Assembly (NCBI GenBank): GCA_964512995.1
Contig: CAZELM010000001.1
Span: 1 to 64,000 of the forward strand
Source: CAZELM01 sp964512995
Lineage (GTDB): Bacteria > CSSED10-310
Direction of reading: 5' to 3'
DNA length: 64,000 nt
Shown here: one piece after another, positions 15,912 to 23,214 of the stretch
How the letters are laid out: each line of letters opens with the position of its first letter
Numbering within the stretch: the first letter of the stretch is position 1
Made by a program: the position numbers and the translations under genes
Notes under the pieces: model-generated
Database searches by the model: none
The model's input: the letters and a program-made list of their open reading frames with translations, nothing else
Told to the model about the DNA's origin: nothing

Positions 15912-17339
15912 ATGACAATGTTAAAATCATTCAAAGCGACAATGGAACAGGAACAAGCAATCGACTTATTCAAAACAGGAGAATCGCTTAAAATCAATGC
16001 ATTTGCAGGATCGGGTAAGACATCTACTCTCAAATTTCTAGCAGATACGTCGACTCATTCGGGACTCTACTTGGCATTTAATCGAACACTTGCAGATGAA
16101 GCCAAACTCAAGTTTCCATACTGGGTGACATGTAAGACATCTCATTCCATTGCATATTCTTTCATACAAACAAAATACAAATATACGAAAGATAAAATGT
16201 TTGGGACGATGAACAGCAATAGAATAGCAGAAGTGTTATATCTCGAATCTCTAAACTTAAATTCAAATATTGAACTGACTCCCAGACAATGTGCATCTCT
16301 GATACTCGAAACTGTCAGAAAATACATGCAGAGCGATGATGAGAATATAGATGTTAAACATGTGCCCGAGTGGGGATGTTTGAAATTACAGAATATCGAA
16401 TCACTTAAAAGAATCATTGTTAATTATGCAAATACGTTATGGGAGCTGATGGTGGATGCGAAGAGTGTTATTCCTCTTGGACATGATGGTTACTTCAAAC
16501 TCTGGGCGCTGAGTCATCCGACTATTCCCGTAAATTATGTATTGCTGGATGAGGCACAAGATACGGCTCCCGTTATGTTGGGAGTATTGAAAAAACAAGA
16601 GTGTCAAATCGTATTAGTGGGAGATAAATACCAACAAATATACGAATGGCGTGGAGCAATCAACGCAATGGATACATTGAAGACGGATAACGAAGCAAGC
16701 CTGACGCAAAGTTTCAGATTTGGTGATTCCATAGCAGAAGCAGCTACGAAGTTACTGTCTTTACTTGGAGAACTGAAATGTATTAAAGGTAATTCTTCCA
16801 TTATAAGTAAACTACAGTGTCATGATCCCAATGCAATTTTATGTAGAACGAATGCAGGTGTAGTGGATTATACGATCAAATGTCTGGAGGGAGGAGTAAC
16901 ACCTCATATTCTGGGAGGTAATGGAGAGATCATCCGATTCCTGACGGCAGTGAATAGATTAAAATCGGGAGAACATACAGAAATCCCTGAATTCTTTGGA
17001 TTCACGAGCTGGTCGGAAATAATCAGCTATTCAAAAACAGAAGAGGGAGGAAACTTAAAGACGTTAGTAAAAATTGTGGAGAAATATGGCGTGGATAAGT
17101 TATTGGCAACACTAGGAAAAATGAATGCATCGGAACAGGACAGTAACTTAATTGTTTCGACGGTTCACAGAGCCAAAGGCCGACAGTGGGATAAGATATT
17201 GGTAGTAGATGATTTCTCTTTAACGGAGAATGGAGAATACAATAAATCTGAATTGAATTTATTATATGTCGCCATGACTCGCGCTCGAAGAGAAGTGCAA
17301 TTACCCTTTATCATCATGTCTCTGCTGGGAGTCAAGTAA
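15912..17339 (+). CDS. superfamily 1 (UvrD/Rep-like) DNA helicase
   Basis: 475 residues. Helicase motifs in order: motif I NAFAGSGKTSTL (~32-43), motif II LLDEAQD, motif III VGDKYQQIYEWRGA, motif IV region TQSFRFG, motif V VSTVHRAKGRQWD, motif VI LLYVAMTRARRE. It is shorter than UvrD because accessory insertions are reduced. It would translocate on ssDNA and unwind duplexes during replication or recombination of the element, together with the neighbouring nuclease and Rad52-like protein. ATG 15912 follows AAGGAA. Confidence 0.92.
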   Translation: MTMLKSFKATMEQEQAIDLFKTGESLKINAFAGSGKTSTLKFLADTSTHSGLYLAFNRTLADEAKLKFPYWVTCKTSHSIAYSFIQTKYKYTKDKMFGTMNSNRIAEVLYLESLNLNSNIELTPRQCASLILETVRKYMQSDDENIDVKHVPEWGCLKLQNIESLKRIIVNYANTLWELMVDAKSVIPLGHDGYFKLWALSHPTIPVNYVLLDEAQDTAPVMLGVLKKQECQIVLVGDKYQQIYEWRGAINAMDTLKTDNEASLTQSFRFGDSIAEAATKLLSLLGELKCIKGNSSIISKLQCHDPNAILCRTNAGVVDYTIKCLEGGVTPHILGGNGEIIRFLTAVNRLKSGEHTEIPEFFGFTSWSEIISYSKTEEGGNLKTLVKIVEKYGVDKLLATLGKMNASEQDSNLIVSTVHRAKGRQWDKILVVDDFSLTENGEYNKSELNLLYVAMTRARREVQLPFIIMSLLGVK

Positions 17340-17351
17340 TAGGCTTTAGCA

Positions 17352-17385
17352 ATATGGGGGGTGAGATATTTATCATCCCCCGTAT
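17352..17385 (+). terminator. hairpin after the helicase gene
   Basis: ATATGGGGGG...TGA/TCA...CCCCCGTAT forms a strong stem beginning 12 bp after the helicase stop. No long T-run follows. Confidence 0.6.
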
Positions 17386-17693
17386 TCATATATTAGTCAT
17401 TTGAAATATCAAACACACTTTTTAACTTCCCTCTATTTTCTCAATAAAAAATGATAATAAAATCAAATAGTTAAAATATTTGAGTATTAAAACAGTGGAA
17501 AAATTATAGATTTATATAGAATAAGGATTATAAATTTATCATTTTAGAGAGAGTAGAAAAAGTGAATAAAGCCTCGCTTAAGCCACTTGACGAATGGATG
17601 AAACGAAAACCTATAAAAAAATCACCACTCTGAGGTTAGTGGTGATTAGGATTAAGAAACTCTTGTTTCTGTAGTGGTCATAAGGAGAAAGAA
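17386..17693. other. AT-rich intergenic region with a leader hairpin
   Basis: About 300 bp. A perfect 10-bp stem (AATCACCACT with AGTGGTGATT) at 17620-17647 lies 46 bp before the next start. A possible 23-codon frame from GTG 17562 is too weak to call. Confidence 0.45.
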
Positions 17694-17900
17694 ATGACCA
17701 AATTTAATTTTAATAATTTCCCGAATGAATTGAAAGGTTTAAATCAATGGGTTACCTGGAAAAGTAAGAAAGCAGTAGGGGTCGAGAAACATAAAAAGAT
17801 TCCGTGTGATCCCAGAACAGGCAATCCCATAGACTCATTAAAACAATTGTATTCTTATACTGAAGCTTGTCAATATACCGATTGTATTCAGAGAGAATAA
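17694..17900 (+). pseudogene. truncated primase/D5-like protein N-terminal fragment
   Basis: 68 residues with an AAGGAG ribosome-binding site. The words FPNELKGLNQWVTWKSKK...KHKKIPCDPRTGNPIDS match the N terminus of phage/plasmid primase and primase-polymerase proteins (typical word order: LVTWR....KVPYDPRTG). The family's remaining several hundred residues are absent, and the frame ends shortly before the polymerase gene. It is probably the remnant of a larger primase deleted when the polymerase region was joined to it. A retained stand-alone peptide is less likely. Confidence 0.6.
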
Positions 17901-17960
17901 TTATATTGAAAAAATATGGAGGATTATGTAACTATGTGAACTAATATGAGGAGTAATGCA

Positions 17961-19418
17961 ATGAGTAATTCTAAGCATATAAACAGAGACTACGCAAAAA
18001 ATTCAACAGTTACAAAGGGTTTTAGGAAATTACTGCTGGAACTTTATCCTGGACTAAACAAAGATGCCTCATACAGGAAGTTTATTGCTGTCTTACTATT
18101 TTCAGAACATCTCGATAAGGATACTAAAGAAGTTATTATTCCTTATGATGTCATTGCCGATATTGAAGGGAAAGAAAGTGAATATGTTAATAATAATTAC
18201 AACTCGGAAAACTTCTTAAAGAGATTTCAAACTGAGGTAATGACTCCAACAACATTCACATATTCAAATTACAGTAAAAATGACAAAAAAGCCCGAACAG
18301 CCAGAGTCATTTGGAAAGACGAAATAATTACTGCTTTAAAACTTGAATTACCCTCACGGAAAAACAGAACAATTACGAAGGTGTTAATCTCTACTGGGGA
18401 GAGCTATACAGCTAAAAAACGTAAAAAAGACTTTGAAATGCAGCGTAGTGAAGCATTTCATCTAATATGTAAAATGGAACCCGCCGCCAAAGAACTACTG
18501 GATTACTTGAAAAGCCGATCTCACAACATTTACACAGTGAAATTCAATGAGAATATTGATACTGTTATCGCTGAAGTAGAAAAGATACAAGATTGTAATA
18601 GTAGAAATTATCATGAACGTATTTTGAAAAACATGTGTGATAATCACACTACTCCCATTTACAGACCCAGTAGAAAGGGAATGACAGACAGAATATTCAC
18701 TGGATCATGGATGCTTTTAAAAAGAAAATACAGGGAATTACTTACAAAAGGTTGGAATTATTACGATTTAAAATACTCACAAGTAGCAATATGTGCCGCG
18801 CTATGGGATATTGAAGTCGTAAAAACATTTTTAGCGTCAGGTGGTCATATATGGAGAGAGTTATTTAGCTATTTGGGATTTAATCATGATAATTTAAAAT
18901 CCACAGACAGGGATACATTTGATGAAATAAAAAGTGTTTTAAAAGACGAACTCTATGCACTGCTGTTTGGTAAATGGAAATCTGCTATTGAAAGAGACTT
19001 AGAAACTGGATTAGTGGAGTTTAATTGTGCTAAATCCCCTAAAGAGCTATTAAACAATTACATTATGCAGGCGCTTTATAATGCACGGGAGAAGAAAAAG
19101 AAACAGATAATTAGAAGAGGTTATATTGATACTTGTTTTGGACGGAAGTTAACATTGAAATATGAATCTCCTCGAAAAAATAATGTAAAAAGACTAATGG
19201 CGCTACAAGCGCAGGCTCTTGAATTACAAGTATTACTGCCAGTAGTCAGACTCGCTAAGGATACGGATGAATTTCAAATAGTGTTGTGGGGACATGATGG
19301 ATTCTATGTGGCGTACAAAGATATGCAGAGAGAACATACTTGGTCGGGGCGCATTAAACAAATCGTTTTAAGTGAAACCCAGAAATGGAATGTATTAACG
19401 GAACTTGAAGGGGAGTAA
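17961..19418 (+). CDS. divergent family A DNA polymerase-like protein
   Basis: 485 residues from ATG 17961 (GAGGAG upstream, better than ATG 17946). The C-terminal half carries pol A palm/fingers motifs in order. Motif A has Asp in YDLKYSQ (~268), then GGHIWREL like the pol I DIH region. The O-helix has K-x3-K-x3-Y-x3-FG (~323-336), then GYIDTCFGRK like GYVxTxxGRR, the LMALQAQALELQ helix, and motif C as HDG (~444-446) in place of HDE. The N-terminal ~240 residues are not recognised and show no exonuclease motif. It probably replicates or repairs the element; activity with the Gly-substituted motif C is uncertain. Confidence 0.7.
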   Translation: MSNSKHINRDYAKNSTVTKGFRKLLLELYPGLNKDASYRKFIAVLLFSEHLDKDTKEVIIPYDVIADIEGKESEYVNNNYNSENFLKRFQTEVMTPTTFTYSNYSKNDKKARTARVIWKDEIITALKLELPSRKNRTITKVLISTGESYTAKKRKKDFEMQRSEAFHLICKMEPAAKELLDYLKSRSHNIYTVKFNENIDTVIAEVEKIQDCNSRNYHERILKNMCDNHTTPIYRPSRKGMTDRIFTGSWMLLKRKYRELLTKGWNYYDLKYSQVAICAALWDIEVVKTFLASGGHIWRELFSYLGFNHDNLKSTDRDTFDEIKSVLKDELYALLFGKWKSAIERDLETGLVEFNCAKSPKELLNNYIMQALYNAREKKKKQIIRRGYIDTCFGRKLTLKYESPRKNNVKRLMALQAQALELQVLLPVVRLAKDTDEFQIVLWGHDGFYVAYKDMQREHTWSGRIKQIVLSETQKWNVLTELEGE

Positions 19419-19461
19419 TTCTCTATTAATACAAAAACCCCCCCTCCCATCTCTTTCTCTC

Positions 19462-19476
19462 CCTAGTATAGTACGC
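19462..19476 (+). repeat. CCTAGTATAGTACGC motif, copy 1
   Basis: One of three similar sites (also about 20194-20208 and 20371-20385) with consensus CCYAGATTAGTACRC. Copies 1 and 3 also share ATTGATTTTA about 20 bp downstream. It lies upstream of the flavoprotein gene. It could be a promoter or regulator site. Confidence 0.4.
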
Positions 19477-19623
19477 ACTATGTTGAAACACATTGATTTT
19501 ATTCACTTTGTTTATTCTGCCTCGGCCAAAACTTTCCTACTTGTAGTAAAATCAATGAGTCTTGAGTATCCCCCAATGTTAACATACAGTCTTTTCCAGT
19601 ATCAGTTTTCAAAAGGAGGATAC

Positions 19624-20106
19624 ATGCCGAATTATCACATGAACAGAATAGACAGAGAAATAAGAAATACAGAGGAATTATCTCGTATTTTAAAAAACGG
19701 GAAGTATATAACAATAGCGCTATGTCGGGATAATGAACCCTATATCGTTACGCTGAGTTATGGATACGACGAGAGAAATTCCTGTTTGTATTTCCATGCA
19801 GCTTTAAAGGGACTAAAGCTTGATTTCATTAAAGCAAATCCCAATGTATGTGGTACTATCATTCAAGATTTGGGATATATAGTTAGTAAATGTAAGCATC
19901 ATTTCAGTTCTTTAGTTTTATGGGGTAAAATGATGATTGTTTCCGACGACAACGAGAAGAGAGAAGCTCTTAGAGTTTTAATACGGCATTTAGAGCCAGA
20001 CCCAGAGCCAATGATAGACAAAATTATTGGTGATGAAAACGCTTTCTCTATCATTACAATACTCAAGTTAAATATTGAGAAAATGACAGGGAAACGTGCT
20101 GAGTAA
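19624..20106 (+). CDS. pyridoxamine 5'-phosphate oxidase-like FMN-binding protein (NimA-like)
   Basis: 160 residues from ATG 19624 with AAAGGAGG upstream; the longer upstream frame lacks a ribosome-binding site and is rich in unlikely residues. The sequence follows the PNPOx-like/nitroimidazole-resistance split-barrel pattern: I..ILKNGKYITIALCRDNEPYIVTLSYGYDERNSCLYFHAALKGLKLDFIKANPNVCGTI. FMN binding is expected from the family, as a flavin-dependent reductase of small molecules. It is the last clear cargo gene before the island's non-coding right part. Confidence 0.8.
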   Translation: MPNYHMNRIDREIRNTEELSRILKNGKYITIALCRDNEPYIVTLSYGYDERNSCLYFHAALKGLKLDFIKANPNVCGTIIQDLGYIVSKCKHHFSSLVLWGKMMIVSDDNEKREALRVLIRHLEPDPEPMIDKIIGDENAFSIITILKLNIEKMTGKRAE

Positions 20107-20417
20107 TAAATATACTTCATACGTCTGCGGCGGCCCATATAATATCTTACTTGTGTTAATACTAAAAAACACCCCTTACACATAACCATCTCTCCCTAGA
20201 TTAGTACACACCCCATCAAGAAGCCTTGTATTTACTACATTTGAATACAATATCATTTTCAACATCTTCCTAAATTAATAATATATTCCCAATACACTTT
20301 ATCAAAATATACTCTTCCCTTTCATTTACATTACTAAAGCACAGCCCCCTATCGTTTCATATAATCACCCCCAGATTAGTACGCTCCCTTACATAATATA
20401 TTGATTTTACTAGCTTT
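20107..20417. other. AT-rich intergenic region with repeated motifs
   Basis: No gene. Contains copies 2 and 3 of the CCYAGATTAGTACRC motif at 20194-20208 and 20371-20385. Ends with the GCTTT target duplication at the edge of the foldback element. Confidence 0.4.
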
Positions 20418-20914
20418 TGCATATTCCGGGCGCGAGCAGCCACTAATTCCAGTGAAATGTACGCAGTGATTCCTGCCTCGCGAGCAGCAATCCGGGGGGT
20501 GCGAGCACCTCTATTTCTGGGCAGGAATAACCGATCCAGAAGAATGAGTTTTTCGCATTCTGGATTACCGGATGGGCAAAGCATAAAATGGGCAGAGACT
20601 GACTCCGCCCATCCGTATAATCACCTGCCCCGGCGCTCAGGTTGCACTCCTGCAGAGCCCTATCCTCCGGACAGGCACAGATATTATACAACCCGAACAT
20701 CTGGAAATCGAATCTATGCCAAGCAAGGTTTGGAGATAGTGGCCGCACCTATTGGATTGCATTGCCACGATCAAACGGAATGACCGGCTTTGTTCCTTCG
20801 GATTCACATCAGAATATGAACACTGCTCGCACCCCCGGGTTAGTGCTCGCAGACAACCGGAACGGGCGCTCGCGAGCGCCCGGATTCGGTGGCTCTCTCC
20901 TGCCGGAATATGCA
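20418..20914. mobile_element. 497-bp GC-rich foldback/MITE-like element with TIRs and 5-bp target duplication
   Basis: TGCATATTCCGG at 20418-20429 is the exact inverse of CCGGAATATGCA at 20903-20914, and similarity continues inward over ~100 bp of both arms (shared words GAGCAGCCAC/GAGAGCCAC, GCGAGCA..AA.CCGGGGG and TGCGAGCA). GCTTT flanks it directly on both sides (20413-20417 and 20915-20919). Internal hairpins include ATTCCTGCC/GGCAGGAAT, GGATGGGC/GCCCATCC and a perfect 18-bp palindrome at 20864-20881. No credible protein is encoded. Its base composition stands out strongly from the surrounding AT-rich DNA and resembles the backbone, suggesting a non-autonomous transposon from the host chromosome. 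Confidence 0.75.
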
Positions 20915-20919
20915 GCTTT

Positions 20920-21484
20920 CTTACATTTCCATTTTTTCATTATCTTCCCAGAGTAAAAGTAAGAATACACAATGTACACGCAAGAAATTGAGGAAACTTA
21001 TATTAGTCTCTTATTATCCTTAAAATACTTAATGTTACGTCTTAAAGTATACTCGTATAATACCTCTAAAACGCTCCAGGATGCCCTACAACGCATTTTG
21101 TTATAGTAAGAGTATAATCAAGTCTTATTTTATGCATACTTATAACAATTCTTAGTGTGGATAGCTAAGATTAGATGTTGACAGATATGTCAAGTATGTA
21201 TAAAGTTAAAGTAGGGCCGATTTCCCACCTTTGCCCTGATTAATTCAAACACATTGAATTTTTGGCTTGTAAGAGTCGATATAAGCCACTCCACACAAAG
21301 AGTATTTCTCTGTCTGGGGTACACATATTTTTTTCACTTATTGTAACGACTACGGCTGGAGAAAAATGGACTGATAGATTCCCTCTGTAATGCGTCAGAA
21401 CCAACGCAAATCCAATCTTCCTGCTGATTTTTGCAGGTATAGCTGTAGAAGTCGGTTCAAAATTATAAGGATTTCAAATGGATA
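20920..21484. other. island right non-coding region
   Basis: No gene seen. Contains a partial inverted copy of the 42-bp leader repeat (21064-21100) and a small CCTGC/GCAGG hairpin near 21420-21437 upstream of the excisionase-like gene. Confidence 0.45.
21064..21100 (-). repeat. 42-bp leader repeat, partial inverted copy
   Basis: On the minus strand it reads TTGTAGGGCAT, then a 4-bp variable part, then GCGTTTTAGA, matching the conserved core of copies at 6166, 11818 and 13378. No gene follows on the minus strand within 950 bp, so this copy may be a relic or serve another role. Confidence 0.6.
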
Positions 21485-21778
21485 ATGGAGGAATTGCTTA
21501 CCGTTAAGGAGATCGCTGTCTATTTAAAACTCGGCACTTCAACTGTTCGTGAAATGGCAGAAAAACAAGATATTCCCATGTTCAAAGTCGGGAGAGCATG
21601 GCGGATACGCAAAAGTGTATTCGAAAATTGGATTTTCAGAAAGGAGGAGTCAAATGGCTCAAGTGTACGAAAGGTTTCCAGGGAAATGGTATCTGAGATA
21701 CTCCAAGAAAGGAAAGCAGTATCTCAAACTGGTAGCAACCACAAAGTCGGAAGCAAAGGCCGTATTGCGCGAATTTAA
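21485..21778 (+). CDS. excisionase-like helix-turn-helix protein
   Basis: 97 residues. Residues 1-50 are a clear helix_turn_helix_17/excisionase domain: LTVKEIAVYLKLGTSTVREMAEKQDIPMFKVGRAWRIRKSVFENWI. The remaining C-terminal residues are read through the start of the integrase gene in another frame (overlap 21654-21778) and look non-conserved. It likely directs excision of the island, working with the integrase and binding near the att sites. Layout is the same as in the left island. Confidence 0.75.
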   Translation: MEELLTVKEIAVYLKLGTSTVREMAEKQDIPMFKVGRAWRIRKSVFENWIFRKEESNGSSVRKVSREMVSEILQERKAVSQTGSNHKVGSKGRIARI

Positions 21779-22754
21779 AAAGCGCAACGCGTTGGATGAC
21801 CTGGATCTTCCTGATCTGTTGAAGAAGAAAAAAGTCCGTATTCTTTTTGATCGGCTGGCAGAAAAGTACCTTGATCACTGCCAGACAGACAAAGCACCTA
21901 ACACATATATCAAAGAACTCAGCCGAATCAATTGCCAATGGCTTCCAGCGTTCAAGGGGAAATATCTTGATGAAATTACGCCACTGGCAATCATGGAATG
22001 GAAAGAGAAGCGCTTGAAGGACGGAATCAGCACGAACACCCTTTACAATGAGTTGAAAGTATTGAAGACGATGTTTTCGAGGGCGATTGACTGGAAAATG
22101 TTTGATGCTGAGAATCCCGTCAAGAAACTTCCAAAACCAGGGAAAAAGGACGTTCAGTTCCTAACACCCATTCAGGTTCAGCAGTATCTGGACTGTTGTT
22201 CAAAACGTTATTATCCAATTGCTGCCACACTTGTATTCACAGGTGTCCGAAAGGGTGAGCTTCTACAGATTCGTTGGGAGGATATCGACTTCAAAAGGAA
22301 TATGATTAAGATACGTGCGGATTCGAGTCTGAAGAATCCCAACAGCCGTGAGATTCCAATCAACAGCCAGTTACTGCCGATCTTAAAATCTCTTAAGCAG
22401 AAATCGAAATCGGAATGGGTGTTCACAGGTCCAGATGGAATATCGCGCATGACAACGTTCGACAATTCGCATCGCGCCACTCGTAAAAAAGCAAAGATGC
22501 CCAATCTTACAATTCACAACTTCAGACATACCTTCGCAAGTCTGGCTTTGCAGTCTGGATCGGATGTGGGAGCTGTATCGAAACTTTTAGGTCACAGTTC
22601 AATCCGCGTGACAATGGAAATCTACCATCACTTGAATCCTGATCATGCCAGAAATGTTATCGAGAACCTACCAATAAAATTGTCAGGTAATGAAGATTCT
22701 GATTCCCAGGGAGAGGAAGAAAACTCGGAATCTTCTGTTCAGAGTGGTATCTAA
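21654..22754 (+). CDS. tyrosine recombinase/integrase of the 21-kb island
   Basis: 366 residues from ATG 21654, chosen because AAGGAGG lies 8 bp upstream; a longer frame from 21549 has no such site. An N-terminal arm-binding region (~1-50), a core-binding SAM-like domain (~60-150) and the catalytic domain follow. Catalytic Arg lies in TGVRKGELLQIRW, Lys in KNPNSREI, then HNFRHTF, LGHSS and the Tyr in EIYHH. The gene points at the tRNA-Asp att site 50 bp downstream, the standard layout for tRNA-targeting islands. It is clearly related to the integrase at 371 but not recently duplicated. Confidence 0.93.
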   Translation: MAQVYERFPGKWYLRYSKKGKQYLKLVATTKSEAKAVLREFKKRNALDDLDLPDLLKKKKVRILFDRLAEKYLDHCQTDKAPNTYIKELSRINCQWLPAFKGKYLDEITPLAIMEWKEKRLKDGISTNTLYNELKVLKTMFSRAIDWKMFDAENPVKKLPKPGKKDVQFLTPIQVQQYLDCCSKRYYPIAATLVFTGVRKGELLQIRWEDIDFKRNMIKIRADSSLKNPNSREIPINSQLLPILKSLKQKSKSEWVFTGPDGISRMTTFDNSHRATRKKAKMPNLTIHNFRHTFASLALQSGSDVGAVSKLLGHSSIRVTMEIYHHLNPDHARNVIENLPIKLSGNEDSDSQGEEENSESSVQSGI

Positions 22755-22764
22755 ATGGTATCTG
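22742..22764 (+). repeat. putative integrase arm-type site (P' arm copy)
   Basis: Identical over 23 bp to 1727-1749, with two TGGTATCT half-sites. It overlaps the integrase stop codon and lies 43 bp from the att core. Confidence 0.5.
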
Positions 22765-22772
22765 AAATAAAA

Positions 22773-22796
22773 ACGCCCACTTTTCGGAGTGGGCGT
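22773..22796 (-). terminator. terminator for the tRNA genes (minus strand)
   Basis: A perfect 9-bp stem ACGCCCACT/AGTGGGCGT with a 6-nt loop. On the minus strand it is followed by TTTTTATTT, so it terminates the tRNA-Val-tRNA-Asp transcript. It lies on the island side of the att core, so the island supplies this terminator. Confidence 0.7.
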
Positions 22797-22806
22797 AACT
22801 GCTTAT

Positions 22807-22858
22807 AAAAAAATGGCGGGGACGACGAGGCTCGAACTCGCGACCTTCGGCGTGACAG
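22807..22858. repeat. attachment-site core within tRNA-Asp
   Basis: Partner of 1548-1599, 52 bp with one mismatch. It includes seven A, the CCA end, T arm and anticodon-arm 3' half of the tRNA. The distance between the copies gives an element of 21,259 bp. Confidence 0.92.
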
Positions 22859-22891
22859 GCCGACGTTCTAACCAAACTGAACTACGTCCCC
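22814..22891 (-). tRNA. tRNA-Asp (anticodon GTC)
   Basis: On the minus strand the gene begins GGGGACG and closes with CGTCCCC-G-CCA, with CCA encoded. The anticodon loop CTGTCAC sits on the stem TCGGC/GCCGA, giving GTC. The T loop TTCGAGC is intact. The 3' part is the integration target of two tandem islands, and integration has regenerated a complete gene. Confidence 0.95.
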
Positions 22892-22927
22892 GCACTTAAA
22901 ATCGTTTCGAAGATTCTGCCAAATAGA

Positions 22928-22999
22928 TGGGCGGAACAGGATTTGAACCTGCGACCCTCGGCTTGTAAGGCCGATGCTCTCCCGCTGAGCTATCCGCCC
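22928..22999 (-). tRNA. tRNA-Val (anticodon TAC)
   Basis: Minus strand, 72 nt: acceptor GGGCGGA/TCCGCCC, D arm AGCTCAGCGGGAGAGC, anticodon loop CTTACAA on TCGGC/GCCGA, T loop TTCAAAT. CCA is not encoded. It lies 36 bp upstream of tRNA-Asp, probably in one transcript. Confidence 0.95.
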
Positions 23000-23214
23000 A
23001 GTGTCACTGCCAGGAGAGCCCCCGAAACGCAGAGTGACCATAGCAACAGAATAATTCCGTGTCAAGAATAAAATTTTCAGTGCCGCGATACCCCGCTCCC
23101 AACGCCATCTCATCCTTTCCTCAATCTTGTCAACCCACCCTTCTCCCACTATAGTCTCTCTCCGGGATTCACATGAAACAAACCCAGCCACCATAATCAG
23201 GGAGAGAGATATCC

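Noticed and set aside
17562..17633. 23-codon frame with GTG start
   Set aside because: Weak ribosome-binding site and the frame runs into the leader hairpin; no independent support.
20457..20783. 108-codon frame in the GC-rich block
   Set aside because: Open frames in several registers come from the GC-rich inverted repeats; no ribosome-binding site and unlikely residue composition.
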